Positions 17,511-27,333 are shown, counted from the stretch's first letter. The stretch: DNA of 64,000 nucleotides from Microbacterium sp. 18062 (GCF_902706225.1 NZ_CACSKB010000016.1:1-64000), one strand, 5' to 3'. Numbers and translations: made by a program. The notes: a model not told the origin generated them from the letters alone.

Positions 17511-18497
17511 TCACCCCTCGATCAGCTGGTCCAGATCGGGTGCCCGGTCGACGACGCCGAACTCCACGAGGATCTCCACCAGCGTCTCGAGCTGTTCGCG
17601 GTCGAGCGCGGAGCGGAAGATGGGCAGGCGGATCTCGGCGGCGAGCTCCGGCGACAGCGCGGTGAAGGTCGGCAGGATCTGCCGCACGGCGTCGTCGTTC
17701 TCCGCCGCGTGGTCGACGGATGCCGTGATCGCGGCCGTGAAGCGATCCACGAGGTCCGGATCGCTCTCGACGAGGTCCGCCGAGGTCGCCCATGCGCCGT
17801 TCGGGAAGTTCGCACCGAGGTTGTAGGAGGGCGTGTCGAGGATCCGCCCGCCGTCCCCCAGGGTGCCGGTGATGAAGGGCTCGGAGCCGAACGCGGCATC
17901 CACCGTCCCGTTCGCCAGGGCCGCGGGGACCTCGGAGAAGGGGATCTCCACGAACTGCACGGCGGTGTCGTCCACGCCCTGCTGCTGCAAGGACGCACGG
18001 ATGGTGGCCTCGGCGACGCCCTTGAGCGCGTTCACCCCGACCGTCGCGCCCTCGAGGTCCTGCACCGACTGCGCCGTCGAGTCGGCTCCGACGACCAGCG
18101 CCTGCCACTCCTCGTCGGGAGTGGCACCGCCGACGTCGTTGGCGGAGATGATCGACAGCGGCAGTCCGTTGGCGGCGGCGGCGAAGAGCGGGACGTAGCC
18201 CGCCACGACGAAGTCGAACGATCCGGCCTGCAGGCCGGCGATCATCTCGGCGCCGCCCCCGACCGTGGTCATGCTCAGCTCGAGCCCCTCCTCGGCGAAG
18301 AAGCCCTCCTCCTCGCCGAGGTACACGGCGGCCATGTTCGAGGTGGGCAGGACCGCGACGTTCACCGTCCGCGTCGCGGGCTCGCCGCTCGACCCGGCCT
18401 CCGCACCGCCCGGGGAGCACCCGGCCAGTGCCGCGGCCGTCATCGCACCGCCGGCGACGGCGGTCGCCAGCCGCCCCGTGAATGATCGCTTCGCCAT
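17511..18497 (-). CDS. Taurine/nitrate-type ABC importer, substrate-binding lipoprotein
   Basis: 328-residue NMT1/SsuA-like protein with a lipoprotein signal ending ALAGC (Cys27). Typical features are YLGEEEGFFAEEGLEL near residue 60, the GGGAEM ligand-loop and LEGATVGVNALKG near 150. It is a paralogue of the lipoprotein at 33798, with the same YIGEEQGFFADEGL element. It is first in its operon and divergent from the LysR gene, which is therefore the likely regulator. Confidence 0.87.
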   Translation of the reverse strand: MAKRSFTGRLATAVAGGAMTAAALAGCSPGGAEAGSSGEPATRTVNVAVLPTSNMAAVYLGEEEGFFAEEGLELSMTTVGGGAEMIAGLQAGSFDFVVAGYVPLFAAAANGLPLSIISANDVGGATPDEEWQALVVGADSTAQSVQDLEGATVGVNALKGVAEATIRASLQQQGVDDTAVQFVEIPFSEVPAALANGTVDAAFGSEPFITGTLGDGGRILDTPSYNLGANFPNGAWATSADLVESDPDLVDRFTAAITASVDHAAENDDAVRQILPTFTALSPELAAEIRLPIFRSALDREQLETLVEILVEFGVVDRAPDLDQLIEG

Positions 18498-18609
18498 CTT
18501 CGAGCCTCCATGATCGAATGTGGTGCGCCGCCGGCGCCTTCGCCGGACGGCTTCGGCAAGTCTGCGTCACCCGATGCCACATCCGTACTTAATCCTCCTC
18601 ATGGATTGC

Positions 18610-18625
18610 ATTAGTCTCACTGAAT
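18610..18625. promoter_or_regulatory. Possible LysR box in the 163-bp divergent gap
   Basis: The AT-rich stretch ATTAGTCTCACTGAAT contains a T-N11-A arrangement with partly symmetric ends, as in LysR-type regulator sites. It lies 36 bp upstream of the LysR start codon and about 113 bp from the divergent SBP start. The symmetry is imperfect, so this is tentative. Confidence 0.3.
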
Positions 18626-18660
18626 ACTCCGATACGGATCTGCGAGGGAGGAGCGGCGGT

Positions 18661-19632
18661 ATGGACCTCAATCTGCTCACGGTCTTCGTCGCCGTCTACG
18701 AGACGGGAACGGTCACCGCGGCCGCCGAGCGCCTCTTCGTGACGCAGTCCGCGGTCAGTCAGTCGCTCACACGTCTGCGGCGCGAGCTCGGCGACCAGCT
18801 CTTCGTCCGCGAGGGGCGCACGTTGCGGGCGACCCCCGCCGCGCACACCCTCTATCCGGAGTTCCACGCCGCCCTCAGCCGCGTCGAGACCGCCGTCGCG
18901 GGTCTTCGGGACTTCGATCCCACGACCGCCCGGCACCGATTCCGCCTGGCGCTCTCCGAGCTCGGAGAGGTCGGCTTCCTCCCGACCATCCTCCGATCGA
19001 TCGCCGCGGTCGCGCCGCACGTGGAGGTCGAGGTCGTGCCGCTGGATGTCCGGGCGCTGCCGGAATGGCTCGCCCGCGGTCGCGTCGACCTCGCCATCGC
19101 GTCGACCCCGCCGCCCGGCGAGTTCACCGGCCCGGTCCTGAAGACCGAGCGCTACGTGCTGCTTATGTCCGCCGACCACCCGCTCGCCGGACGGAAGGCG
19201 ATCACCCGCCAGGCCTTCACCGACGCGCGGCATCTCACGACCTCGAGCGACTCGGCCGCACCCGGCGTCGGCGCGGCTCTCGAGCGCGCGGGCCTGCCCA
19301 TCAGCCCCGACCTCGTGGTCGGCCACACCTCCTCACTGCCCGGGCTGCTGCATGCCGGACCCTGGATCACGGTGGTCCCGTCGAGCCTCGCCGAGAACTG
19401 GATGCCGCTGTGGCCGCTCGTCTCACGACCCCTGCCGGTCGACCTGGCCCCCATCCACGTCCGGCTCTACACCCGCTCCACGAGCTACGAGAGCTCCGCG
19501 CTCAACTGGTTCCACCGGGCTGTCGTGACTGCGGTGCAGTCCGCGCCGCGGCGCTTCTGGTCGCCGCCGGAGACGGACGGAGGCGACGCAGGCGCGCATC
19601 GACCCGGGAGCGACGGGGCGTGGACGGGGTGA
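18661..19632 (+). CDS. LysR-family transcriptional regulator
   Basis: 323-residue LTTR. The N-terminal winged helix has AAERLFVTQSAVSQSLTRLR (residues 22-41) followed by LFVREGRTL, and the effector domain starts near residue 95. The start at 18661 (MDLNLLTVF) fits the family and has GAGGGAGG upstream; a longer in-frame reading upstream would cover the promoter. It is divergent from the ABC importer operon 18497-13361, so control of that operon by the imported compound or a product is the obvious inference. The C-terminal 30 residues are low-complexity. Confidence 0.88.
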   Translation: MDLNLLTVFVAVYETGTVTAAAERLFVTQSAVSQSLTRLRRELGDQLFVREGRTLRATPAAHTLYPEFHAALSRVETAVAGLRDFDPTTARHRFRLALSELGEVGFLPTILRSIAAVAPHVEVEVVPLDVRALPEWLARGRVDLAIASTPPPGEFTGPVLKTERYVLLMSADHPLAGRKAITRQAFTDARHLTTSSDSAAPGVGAALERAGLPISPDLVVGHTSSLPGLLHAGPWITVVPSSLAENWMPLWPLVSRPLPVDLAPIHVRLYTRSTSYESSALNWFHRAVVTAVQSAPRRFWSPPETDGGDAGAHRPGSDGAWTG

Positions 19633-19703
19633 CCGCGGGATGCCGTCGCCGACCACGGCGGGATCTGGCACTTCGTGGTCGACGCGCTCGAGCGGATCGC
19701 GGA

Positions 19704-21857
19704 TCAGGCGGGATGCGGCGCGGGGAAGCGGTAGACCCGCGCCGACGGCTCGGCTCTGCCGCCCGTGCCGGCCGGGGTCATCCGGACCGTTCCGGGCTCC
19801 TCCGCCACGTCGGCGAGCCCCCAGGGCGGCAGCTGCACCGGGTAGACCGTCTCAAGCTCCGCGGCGCCCGCCCCGAGCGCGAGCTCGACCGGCCGGCCGG
19901 CCCGGTTCCACACGTAGACGTACGTGTGCGCCGGCGCGCGAAGGCACAGCGTCACGACGGCCTCGTCCCACGCGGGGAAGCCGGCCGGCCACCAGGGGAC
20001 GGATGCGGAGACGTCGGCTCGGATCTCCCGGTGGACCCGGACACCGTCCGCCACCAGCGCGAGCTGCTGAGCCGTCATACGGTCGTAGAAGCCCGAGAGG
20101 TACGGCTGACCCGCGAGCCCGGTCACCGTCGTGAACGCGATCTGCTCGAGCGACATCGTCGGCTGTGCATACGCCCAGTTGCCTGCGAGCTCCGGCGGCA
20201 TCATCATCGGAGCACCCGCCGCGATGACCGGGTAGAGCAGCGGGTCCTGCTGATCCGAGGTCGACTGCAGGTCGAAGACCTCCAGCTGCGCGAAGTCCGC
20301 GCGCATCGCCCCGGAGCCGCAGTTCTCGAACACCACGTGCGGGTAGCGCCGGCGAAGCTCCCCGAACCACGCCAGGTATGCCCGGGAGTGCTCGAGCAGG
20401 CCATGCCCGGCCGAGGACGCGGCACGGTCGGTGCCGGAGCCGGGCGTCACGTTGTAGTCGAGCTTCACGTACCCGAAGCCGAGCCCGCCGAGCAATCGAT
20501 CCGCGGCACGGTCGAGGTGACGCCGCGCCGCGGGGCTGCGCAGATCGAGGAACCAGCGATCGTGTTCCCGGATGCGCACGCCGCCCCGCTGCAGGAACGC
20601 CTCGTCGGGGAGGGCGCGTCCCGCCTCGGATCCCACGCCGACCACTTCCGGCTCCATCCAGATGCCCGCGATCATCCCTCGATCGCGGATGCGCTGCGCG
20701 AAGGCGCCCAGCCCCGAGGGGAAGCGTCCGAGGGACGGCTCCCAGTCGCCGACCGTCGACCACCAGTCGATGCCCGCGTCCGCGTACCACCCCGCGTCTA
20801 TGCAGAACACGTCCGCGCCCACGCGCGCCGCCGCCTCCAGCAGCGGAGCGTCGGCAGCCTCCGAGGGATCCCCGTCGAGGGTGTTCATGTAGTCGTTGTA
20901 GACGACGACCGCCTCGGGACGGCTGTGCGCGGCACGCAGGCGCCGGCGATGCCGGGTGAGCGAGGCCACCGCGTCCTCCGGGGACCGCGCGAAGCACACC
21001 GACGCCGGAACGGTCTCGAAGCGCTCGCCCGGCGCGAGCCGCACGGAGGCCTGATGGTGAAGATCGGTCGGTCCGCTCAGCACCAGGACGAAGGCGTCGA
21101 CGCCGTCGCGGATGTCGTCGACCTCCCAGTGCCAGGCGCCGTTGTTCTCCACCTGCCACGCGACGGTGCGGCCGGAGCGCTCGTTCACGAGCATCCCGGC
21201 GGGAAGCAGGGCCGCCGTCGACCACGTCGACAGGCCCGTGGCCTCCACGATGCCCCTCGCCGACTGGTTCGCATGGGCGTGTGTGCGCACGTCCGCCAGC
21301 GCGCCATCGCCGCGGAGAGGGCGGCTCGACCAGCGGAACTCGGCCAGCTGCTCCGAGCGTCCTTCGACCAGGCGCAGCTCCTCGGCGGCCTCGCCCGGGG
21401 CCACCAGGGCTCCGATCGACACCGACGGCACCGCGTCGACGACGAGGTCGGCGGAGCCCAGGTTGCTCACGGAGGCGGTCACCTGCACCGCTCCGGTGCT
21501 CGTCGCGCGGAACCGCGTGACGAGCTCCACGGGCGGGTCCTCCGCCCTCTGCACGATCGTCGCCACCGGATCGTCGCCCTCCCACGACTCCGCGTGCGCG
21601 ACATGACGCAGCGCCTGGCCGGTGGCCGTGTGGGTCAGGCGCGTGTTGTTCCACGCCCGCCCGTGCCCACGCACGAGCACCTCGGCGATCGGCCGCGACG
21701 ACGAGGCGTCCGCGCCGCCCCAGGCCAGCCCGTCCACCTCCCACGCCGCGAGCCGGACCGGCGACCGGTCGTCCCACCGGAATTCCAGACGCAGGGCACC
21801 CGTGTCCCACGTCCAGGAGCTCTCGTCCCGAGCCGCCGGGTCATTTCTCTGCGCCAT
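19704..21857 (-). CDS. Alpha-galactosidase, GH36 family
   Basis: 717-residue retaining glycosidase that removes terminal alpha-1,6-galactose from raffinose-family oligosaccharides or galactomannan fragments. The order is an N-terminal beta-sandwich, a TIM barrel from about residue 300, and a C-terminal beta domain. The nucleophile is Asp467 in VKLDYN, and the acid/base is probably Asp535 in STSDQQD. There is no signal peptide, so it acts in the cytoplasm on imported oligosaccharides. Its start overlaps the last 17 bp of the permease gene, placing it at the end of the importer operon. Confidence 0.88.
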   Translation of the reverse strand: MAQRNDPAARDESSWTWDTGALRLEFRWDDRSPVRLAAWEVDGLAWGGADASSSRPIAEVLVRGHGRAWNNTRLTHTATGQALRHVAHAESWEGDDPVATIVQRAEDPPVELVTRFRATSTGAVQVTASVSNLGSADLVVDAVPSVSIGALVAPGEAAEELRLVEGRSEQLAEFRWSSRPLRGDGALADVRTHAHANQSARGIVEATGLSTWSTAALLPAGMLVNERSGRTVAWQVENNGAWHWEVDDIRDGVDAFVLVLSGPTDLHHQASVRLAPGERFETVPASVCFARSPEDAVASLTRHRRRLRAAHSRPEAVVVYNDYMNTLDGDPSEAADAPLLEAAARVGADVFCIDAGWYADAGIDWWSTVGDWEPSLGRFPSGLGAFAQRIRDRGMIAGIWMEPEVVGVGSEAGRALPDEAFLQRGGVRIREHDRWFLDLRSPAARRHLDRAADRLLGGLGFGYVKLDYNVTPGSGTDRAASSAGHGLLEHSRAYLAWFGELRRRYPHVVFENCGSGAMRADFAQLEVFDLQSTSDQQDPLLYPVIAAGAPMMMPPELAGNWAYAQPTMSLEQIAFTTVTGLAGQPYLSGFYDRMTAQQLALVADGVRVHREIRADVSASVPWWPAGFPAWDEAVVTLCLRAPAHTYVYVWNRAGRPVELALGAGAAELETVYPVQLPPWGLADVAEEPGTVRMTPAGTGGRAEPSARVYRFPAPHPA

Positions 21858-22659
21858 CGAGCATTCCCTTCATGAAGTACCGCTGGAGGAAGACATAGGC
21901 GACCAGGACCGGCAGCACGCCCAGGAGCGCGGCCGCCACCGCCGCGTTGACGTTGGATCCCTGCGCGCCGAAGAACGAGGCGATCGCGGGCGCGAGCGTG
22001 CGCATCTGGTCGCCGGACATGATGTACGAGCTCAGCGCGAACTCGTTCCACACGTTCACCGCCGTGAGGATCACGACGGACGCCGTCACGGGTTTGAGCA
22101 GCGGCAGCAGCACCTGGAAGAAGATCCGCATCCGTCCCGCGCCGTCGACCCGTGCCGCCTCCTCCAGGGTGGTCGGCACCGAGCGGATGAACTGCGTGTA
22201 GAGGAAGACCGCCTGCGGCAGCGACAGGCACAGCAGCGGCAGGATGAGCCCGGGATAGGTGTTCAGGAGCTTCATCTGGTTGAGCATCGAGTAGAGCGGG
22301 ACCAGGATCGTCAGCGGCGGGACCATCATGACGCCCAGCATGAGCACCTCGACGCCGCGGTTGAGCACCGATCGGCGCCGCGCCAGGGGGTATCCCGCGA
22401 GCGCTCCGAGCAGGCAGGTGAGCACCGTGACGACAACCGTGACGATCGCCGAGTTGAGGATGGCGCGGATCACGTTGCCGTCGTCGATCGCGGAGACGAA
22501 GTTGTCGACGGTCGCGCCGTCGAACGGGAACAGCCAGACGGAGGAGAGATCGGACTGCTGCTTGAAGGAGGTCGTCAGCGCCAGGTAGAACGGGACGATC
22601 TGCAGGATGCAGAACAGGATCAGGGCGCTGCCCGACAGGACCTTGACTCGCGTGCTCAT
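21841..22659 (-). CDS. Carbohydrate ABC importer, permease (MalG type)
   Basis: 272-residue CUT1 inner-membrane permease with six predicted helices. The EAA loop reads EEAARVDGAGRMRIFFQVLLP near residue 165. It partners the MalF-type permease 4 bp upstream and the lipoprotein at 23664. No ATPase is encoded in this cluster, so like many actinobacterial CUT1 systems it probably uses a shared MsiK-like ATPase from elsewhere in the genome. Confidence 0.9.
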   Translation of the reverse strand: MSTRVKVLSGSALILFCILQIVPFYLALTTSFKQQSDLSSVWLFPFDGATVDNFVSAIDDGNVIRAILNSAIVTVVVTVLTCLLGALAGYPLARRRSVLNRGVEVLMLGVMMVPPLTILVPLYSMLNQMKLLNTYPGLILPLLCLSLPQAVFLYTQFIRSVPTTLEEAARVDGAGRMRIFFQVLLPLLKPVTASVVILTAVNVWNEFALSSYIMSGDQMRTLAPAIASFFGAQGSNVNAAVAAALLGVLPVLVAYVFLQRYFMKGMLDGAEK

Positions 22660-22663
22660 GGTC

Positions 22664-23590
22664 TCACCCCTCGATCCGCGTGCGCCGGCGGTCGAACCAC
22701 ACGTTCAGCGCGACCGTGACCACCGCGATGATGAGGAACAGCACGAGTCCCTGCGCGGCGGCGTACCCGGCCGCCTGGTTGCCGAAGTAGGTCTTGCCGA
22801 TCAGGGTCGAGACCGAGTTCGTCGCATAGCCGGGGCCGCCTCCGGTGAGCACCTGCACGATGTCGTAGAGCTTGAGCCCGCCGACGAGGTTGATCACGAC
22901 GCTCGAGGCGAAGGCCGGCATCAGCTGCGGGATCGTGATCGCGCGGAACTGCTTCCAGCCGACGGCGCCGTCGAGCGCGGCCGCCTCCTTGATCTCCCGC
23001 GGGACGGATTGGAGGCCGGACAGATAGATGATCATCGAGATCCCGACGAACTGGAGCGAGTTGATCAGCACGATCACCGCGACCGCGAAACCGGCGTCGC
23101 TGAGCCAGGCCGCCGGTGCCGCGCCGAACAGCTGGAGCACGTCGTTGAGCGCACCCTGGTTGTAGCGGAACACGAGGTAGTACATCGTCCCCATGACCAC
23201 CGGCGAGACCAGCACCGGAAGGTAGATCACCGCACGGGCGAGGTTGCGCCCGCGGAGCTTGCTGTCTACGAGGACGGCGAGCCCGAGCCCGAGCACCTGC
23301 TGGATGACGGTGCTGCCGATGCCGTAGACGAGGGTGTTCAGCAGGGCGGTGCCGAAGTTGCCGTCGGAGAGCAGCCGGAAGAAGTTGTCGAGGCCGACGT
23401 TTCTGCTGGTCGGCGAGTAGCCGTCCCAGTTCGTCATCGCGATGCCGATCCCGCTGATCACGGGGTAGACGATGAACGCCGCGAACAGCAGGAGCGTCGG
23501 AAGGTACATCACGTTCACGGAGGCACCGCGCCACCGCGCGCGGCCCCGTGGTCTCAGTCGCGGCGCGACGAGCGCGCGTGTCTCGGTCAT
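22664..23590 (-). CDS. Carbohydrate ABC importer, permease (MalF type)
   Basis: 308-residue CUT1 permease with six core helices. The EAA loop is KEAAALDGAVGWKQFRAITIP near residue 205. The N-terminus is Arg-rich and cytoplasmic. The gene lies 73 bp after the lipoprotein stop and 4 bp before the MalG-type partner. Its likely substrate is an alpha-galactoside, given the two GH36 enzymes that flank the cluster. Confidence 0.9.
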   Translation of the reverse strand: MTETRALVAPRLRPRGRARWRGASVNVMYLPTLLLFAAFIVYPVISGIGIAMTNWDGYSPTSRNVGLDNFFRLLSDGNFGTALLNTLVYGIGSTVIQQVLGLGLAVLVDSKLRGRNLARAVIYLPVLVSPVVMGTMYYLVFRYNQGALNDVLQLFGAAPAAWLSDAGFAVAVIVLINSLQFVGISMIIYLSGLQSVPREIKEAAALDGAVGWKQFRAITIPQLMPAFASSVVINLVGGLKLYDIVQVLTGGGPGYATNSVSTLIGKTYFGNQAAGYAAAQGLVLFLIIAVVTVALNVWFDRRRTRIEG

Positions 23591-23663
23591 CTCTGCTCGC
23601 TTCCTCCGCGGGGCGACACGTTCGCGCGCGTCACCCCGCGGATCCGTTCCGGTCGGTCGGGGC

Positions 23664-24923
23664 TCACCCGTTGAAGAGGGTCTCGTACTGGGTCTCCATC
23701 TGGTCCACGGCGGTCGTCGCGGTGCTCTGGCCCGCGATCACCGCATCCGTCGACGAGACGATGGTCGACCACATGCCGTTGGGCAGGTAGACCCGGTCGA
23801 AGAACGGAAGCGTCTCGAGCTCACCGGGCGCCACCCACTCGTCGTAGCTGGCCTGCAGCGTGCCGAGGTCCACGGTGACGTTGGTCAGCCCCGAGTACGT
23901 CCCGATCGCCTCGACGAGCGGGACGGCGTTCACGGGGTCGGCGAGGAAGTCCAGGAACTCCAGCGCCTCCTCCTTGCGCGGGCTGTCCTTCCACACGCCC
24001 AGCGCGTTCGTGCCCTCGCCGCCGACGAGATACTGTCCGTCCTGCGACACGAACGGGATGAACCCGATGTTCGCGTCGGGATTGAAGGTCAGGGCGGTCG
24101 TCATCAGGGACGGCTGCGTCACGGCGATCGCGGCCTGACCCTGTGCGAGCTGCTGAGCCATGTCGTCGATCGTGGCCGAGACGTAGTCGGGGTTGAAGTA
24201 GCCCGCCTCCGACCACTCGGCGATCGGGTCCAGCACCAGCGACTCGTAGGCGTCGGCGTCGAACGTGCCGGTGGAGAAGTCCTCGAGCTGCGCGGAGCTG
24301 AACGCGCCGGAGGCGATGAAGTTCGCCAGGTCGCCCGCCGGACCGTTGTCCTTCCCCGAGCTGACGATCGGCGTCTTGCCCGCGGCTTTCACCGCGGCGA
24401 GGGCGTCGGTGAGGTCGTCCATCGTCGTGATCGCGTCCGGATCGACGCCCGCCTGGTCCAGCACGTCGAAGTTGACCATCAGGCCCGCGACCGTGTACTC
24501 GATCGGCAGCGCGTACAGATCGCCGTTCTCATCCCGCATCGAGGCGTCCAGCCCCGGCGCGACGTATTGCGCCCACGGCTGGTCGGTCAGCGGCTCGAGG
24601 AACGGGCCGTATCGCAGCACGGACCAGCCGTGCGTCGACCACACATCGGGGAGGTTGCCCGACGCCATCCGCACCTTCATGTTGTTCTCGAAGTTCGAGG
24701 AGTCGATCGTGAGGTCGACGTCGATTCCCGTCGCCTCGGTGAACGAGTCCGCCAGGGTCTGCATCTGCGCGTACTGCGCGCTTCCCGTGGTCATGTTGAG
24801 ATACACCTGGAGCGCATCCCCCGATCCGGTGGTCTCACCGGATCCGCTGCCCGCGCACCCGCTGAGGGCGACCACGGTCGCGATCGCGCCGGCCGCCATG
24901 GCGGTCATCTGCTTCTTTCGCAT
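23664..24923 (-). CDS. Carbohydrate ABC importer, substrate-binding lipoprotein
   Basis: 419-residue CUT1 extracellular solute-binding protein with lipobox ALSGC (Cys23). Features include NFENNMKVRMASGNLPDVW near residue 80 and a C-terminal half with SPRKEEALEFLDFLADP. It should bind a galacto-oligosaccharide such as raffinose, stachyose or melibiose; this is inferred from context only. It is the first gene of the operon 24923-19704 and has a palindrome at 24955-24971 just upstream. Confidence 0.88.
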   Translation of the reverse strand: MRKKQMTAMAAGAIATVVALSGCAGSGSGETTGSGDALQVYLNMTTGSAQYAQMQTLADSFTEATGIDVDLTIDSSNFENNMKVRMASGNLPDVWSTHGWSVLRYGPFLEPLTDQPWAQYVAPGLDASMRDENGDLYALPIEYTVAGLMVNFDVLDQAGVDPDAITTMDDLTDALAAVKAAGKTPIVSSGKDNGPAGDLANFIASGAFSSAQLEDFSTGTFDADAYESLVLDPIAEWSEAGYFNPDYVSATIDDMAQQLAQGQAAIAVTQPSLMTTALTFNPDANIGFIPFVSQDGQYLVGGEGTNALGVWKDSPRKEEALEFLDFLADPVNAVPLVEAIGTYSGLTNVTVDLGTLQASYDEWVAPGELETLPFFDRVYLPNGMWSTIVSSTDAVIAGQSTATTAVDQMETQYETLFNG

Positions 24924-24954
24924 GTCAGTCCTTCCTAGACATCATCGGCTTGGC

Positions 24955-24971
24955 GGATACGAGTCGTATCC
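24955..24971. promoter_or_regulatory. Palindromic operator candidate upstream of the galactoside importer
   Basis: A perfect palindrome, GGATACGA-G-TCGTATCC, lies 31-48 bp upstream of the SBP start. Odd-length symmetry with a central base is common in LacI-family operators, so the LacI protein at 27495 may repress this operon here. A second small inverted repeat (GGTCCTC-GGTC-GAGGACC, 24979-24996) follows directly and could be part of the same element or of the terminator next to it. Confidence 0.5.
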
Positions 24972-25002
24972 GTCGGACGGTCCTCGGTCGAGGACCCGCG
25001 AT

Positions 25003-25023
25003 GGACCGGCGACAGGCCGGTCC
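25003..25023 (-). terminator. Hairpin after the second alpha-galactosidase gene
   Basis: GGACCGGC at 25003-25010 is complementary to 25016-25023 around a 5-nt loop, directly after the stop of the GH36 gene on the minus strand. It probably ends that transcript and separates it from the importer operon. There is no U-tract. Confidence 0.5.
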
Positions 25024-25024
25024 G

Positions 25025-27232
25025 TCATTCCCCGTGCGGTCCGGACACCTCCTGCGCTTCGATCAACAGGACCTGATCGGGAGAGATCAGCGGCGCGTGG
25101 AGCACGTCGTGCGCGAGCATCCGCCCGGTCAGCACCGTCCCCTCACCGTCCGCGCCGAACCAGCCGGGCGCGAACAGGCCCTCCGGTCCGCCGCCGACGA
25201 GCAGGGGCCGGACGCGATAGGTCTTGTGCTCGTCGAGACCCGGCAGCCCGAGGCGTCCCCTCGGGGAGAGCGGCGAGCGCCGTCGCGCGACCAGCTGGTA
25301 CAGCGCCCGGGAACGGTCGGGCGAGACCACACCCTGCAGCCACAGGCTGGGCTCGACGCGGTCGGCGCGGACGATGTCCGAGGAGAGCAGGAAGTCGCGA
25401 TTCTGCGTGTAGAAGGAGAACCACTCGCACAGCTGCTCCCGTTCGCCCGGCGTGAGGTCCGTGATGTCCCACTCCATGCCGAGGTGGCCCCAGAGCGCCG
25501 TCCCCGCCCGGAACGAGAGCGAGGACACGCGGTCGGTGGTGTGCGAGTGCGCCGACGCGATGTGCGTTCCCATCATCTCGGGCGGGACGAGCTGACCGGT
25601 CCACCGCGTGATGCCCTGACGCTCATGCGGGTCGATGCAGTCCGACAGCCAGAACCTGCTGGCATGACGCGCCATCTCCAGGTCGATCCGGCCGCCGCCG
25701 GAGGAGCAGCTCTCGATCTCCAGCCCGGGATGCCGTTCGCGCAGCTCGTCCATGAGCCGGTATGTGGCGAGCGTCTGCTCGTGGACGACGGCTCGCCCGT
25801 GCGAACGCCGGTCCCCCGCGTCGATCAGGTCGCGGTTGTGGTCCCACTTGAGGTAGGCGATCTCGTACTCGTCCAGAAGGTCCAGCAGCCGCTGGCGTAT
25901 GTGCGCATACGCGTCCGGGTTCGCCAGGTTCAGCACCTGCTGATGGCGCCACTCCACCGGCAGGCGGTCACCCGACGCCAGGATCCACTCGGGATGCGCG
26001 CGGGCCAGATCCGAGTCGACGTTGATCATCTCGGGCTCGACCCACAGGCCGAACTGCATCCCGTGCGCGCGCACGTGGTCGACCAGGGGATGCAGGCCTC
26101 CCGGCCACACCCGGTCGTCCACGAGCCAGTCTCCGAGGCCCGCGCGGTCGTCGCGCCGTCCGCGGAACCACCCGTCGTCGAGGACGTAGCGCTCCACGCC
26201 GACCTCCGCCGCGACGTCGGCGAGACGCCTCAGCTTGTCGAGGTCGTGGTCGAAGTAGACCGCCTCCCAGACGTTGAGGGTGATCGGCCGCGCCGTGTCG
26301 GGATGCCCGGGCTGTCGCCGGAGCCAGCGATGGATGCGGCGCGCGACGGCGTCCAAGCCCTCGCCGCAGGCGAAGTAGGTCCAGGGCGAGACGTGGCTCT
26401 GCCCCTGGGCGAGGACGATCTCCCCGGGCAGGAGAAGCTCTCCCGCCCCGATGACCTGCCGGCCGTTGTTGAGGCGCTCCACCCAGGTGCGGTGATTGCC
26501 GGAGAACGCGACATGCGCGCCCCACACCGTCCCCTCCGCGAATCCGAACCCGGCACGGCCGGCGAACATCATCATGGGGGCGTCGAACCCGGTGCGTCCG
26601 TGCCGGCCCTCGTGGAGGTGGCAGCCGAGCTCGACGGGCAGCCTGAGCGGCTCCCGCTCCCGGCCCCATCGGCCCGAGAAGTCCAGGATCTCGTCGGCGG
26701 ACAGGGGCACCGGGAGCGCGATCGCGAGCTCGTCGAGCAGATAGGGGCTCTCCCGGTCGTTGCGGACCTCGGCCCGCGCGCGGAGGAATCCCTCCGGCAC
26801 GAGCTCCGCACGCACCCGCACGAAGAGCCCCGCTTCGTCGTCGGCCAGATCGAGCGACAGCGTCGACGCGCCCGCCGTGACGGCGTCCTCCGACCGCGTG
26901 ATCCCGTCACCGTCGATCCGAGCGCCGCGAAGCACGAGGGCGGGCGCCCACGCCGAGCCGTCGGGACGATGTCCGACGAGGCCCGGGCGCCCCATCCACC
27001 CGCTGGACGACAGCGGCACCCACGACGCGCGCAGCGGCTCTTCCGGGGCATTGCCGTCGAACGGCGCGTCGGCCGACCGCGCGAGTCCGCGCAGGGCGGC
27101 GGCGGAGGCCGCCCCCAGCTCCGGGCCCCAGTACACGATCTCGCCCGCCGCGCCGCCCGCGAACGACACCACGAGCGACACGCCCCCGGCGCTCAGATGG
27201 GCGACCGACGTCGTCTCCGGTTCGATCTGCAC
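25025..27232 (-). CDS. Alpha-galactosidase, GH36 family
   Basis: 735-residue GH36 enzyme with a complete beta-sandwich, TIM barrel (from about residue 310) and C-terminal domain. The nucleophile is Asp464 in YLKWDHN. The acid/base Asp lies in LSDCIDPHER near 530, and the ESCSSGGGR substrate loop near 507 is typical of the larger bacterial group. The GTG at 27232 follows AGGAGGGG at good spacing; a GTG 24 bp further upstream is less likely. There is no signal peptide. It is only distantly similar to the GH36 at 19704, so the two probably differ in chain-length preference. It is divergent from the LacI gene. Confidence 0.88.
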   Translation of the reverse strand: MQIEPETTSVAHLSAGGVSLVVSFAGGAAGEIVYWGPELGAASAAALRGLARSADAPFDGNAPEEPLRASWVPLSSSGWMGRPGLVGHRPDGSAWAPALVLRGARIDGDGITRSEDAVTAGASTLSLDLADDEAGLFVRVRAELVPEGFLRARAEVRNDRESPYLLDELAIALPVPLSADEILDFSGRWGREREPLRLPVELGCHLHEGRHGRTGFDAPMMMFAGRAGFGFAEGTVWGAHVAFSGNHRTWVERLNNGRQVIGAGELLLPGEIVLAQGQSHVSPWTYFACGEGLDAVARRIHRWLRRQPGHPDTARPITLNVWEAVYFDHDLDKLRRLADVAAEVGVERYVLDDGWFRGRRDDRAGLGDWLVDDRVWPGGLHPLVDHVRAHGMQFGLWVEPEMINVDSDLARAHPEWILASGDRLPVEWRHQQVLNLANPDAYAHIRQRLLDLLDEYEIAYLKWDHNRDLIDAGDRRSHGRAVVHEQTLATYRLMDELRERHPGLEIESCSSGGGRIDLEMARHASRFWLSDCIDPHERQGITRWTGQLVPPEMMGTHIASAHSHTTDRVSSLSFRAGTALWGHLGMEWDITDLTPGEREQLCEWFSFYTQNRDFLLSSDIVRADRVEPSLWLQGVVSPDRSRALYQLVARRRSPLSPRGRLGLPGLDEHKTYRVRPLLVGGGPEGLFAPGWFGADGEGTVLTGRMLAHDVLHAPLISPDQVLLIEAQEVSGPHGE

Positions 27233-27317
27233 GGAACCCCTCCTTCGGGCATGCACGGCGCCGCATCCTCAAGGCGCCTAAAGCTCTTAATGACAGAACA
27301 AATCTGCCTGCCTTCGA

Positions 27318-27333
27318 ATCTACTCCAGTAGAT
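27318..27333. promoter_or_regulatory. LacI-type operator between alpha-galactosidase and lacI-like gene
   Basis: Perfect 16-bp inverted repeat ATCTACT-CC-AGTAGAT in the 262-bp divergent gap, inside an AT-rich island and 86 bp from the GH36 start. Its position and even symmetry suit repression of both divergent genes by the LacI protein encoded at 27495. The remaining gap shows no other gene. Confidence 0.6.
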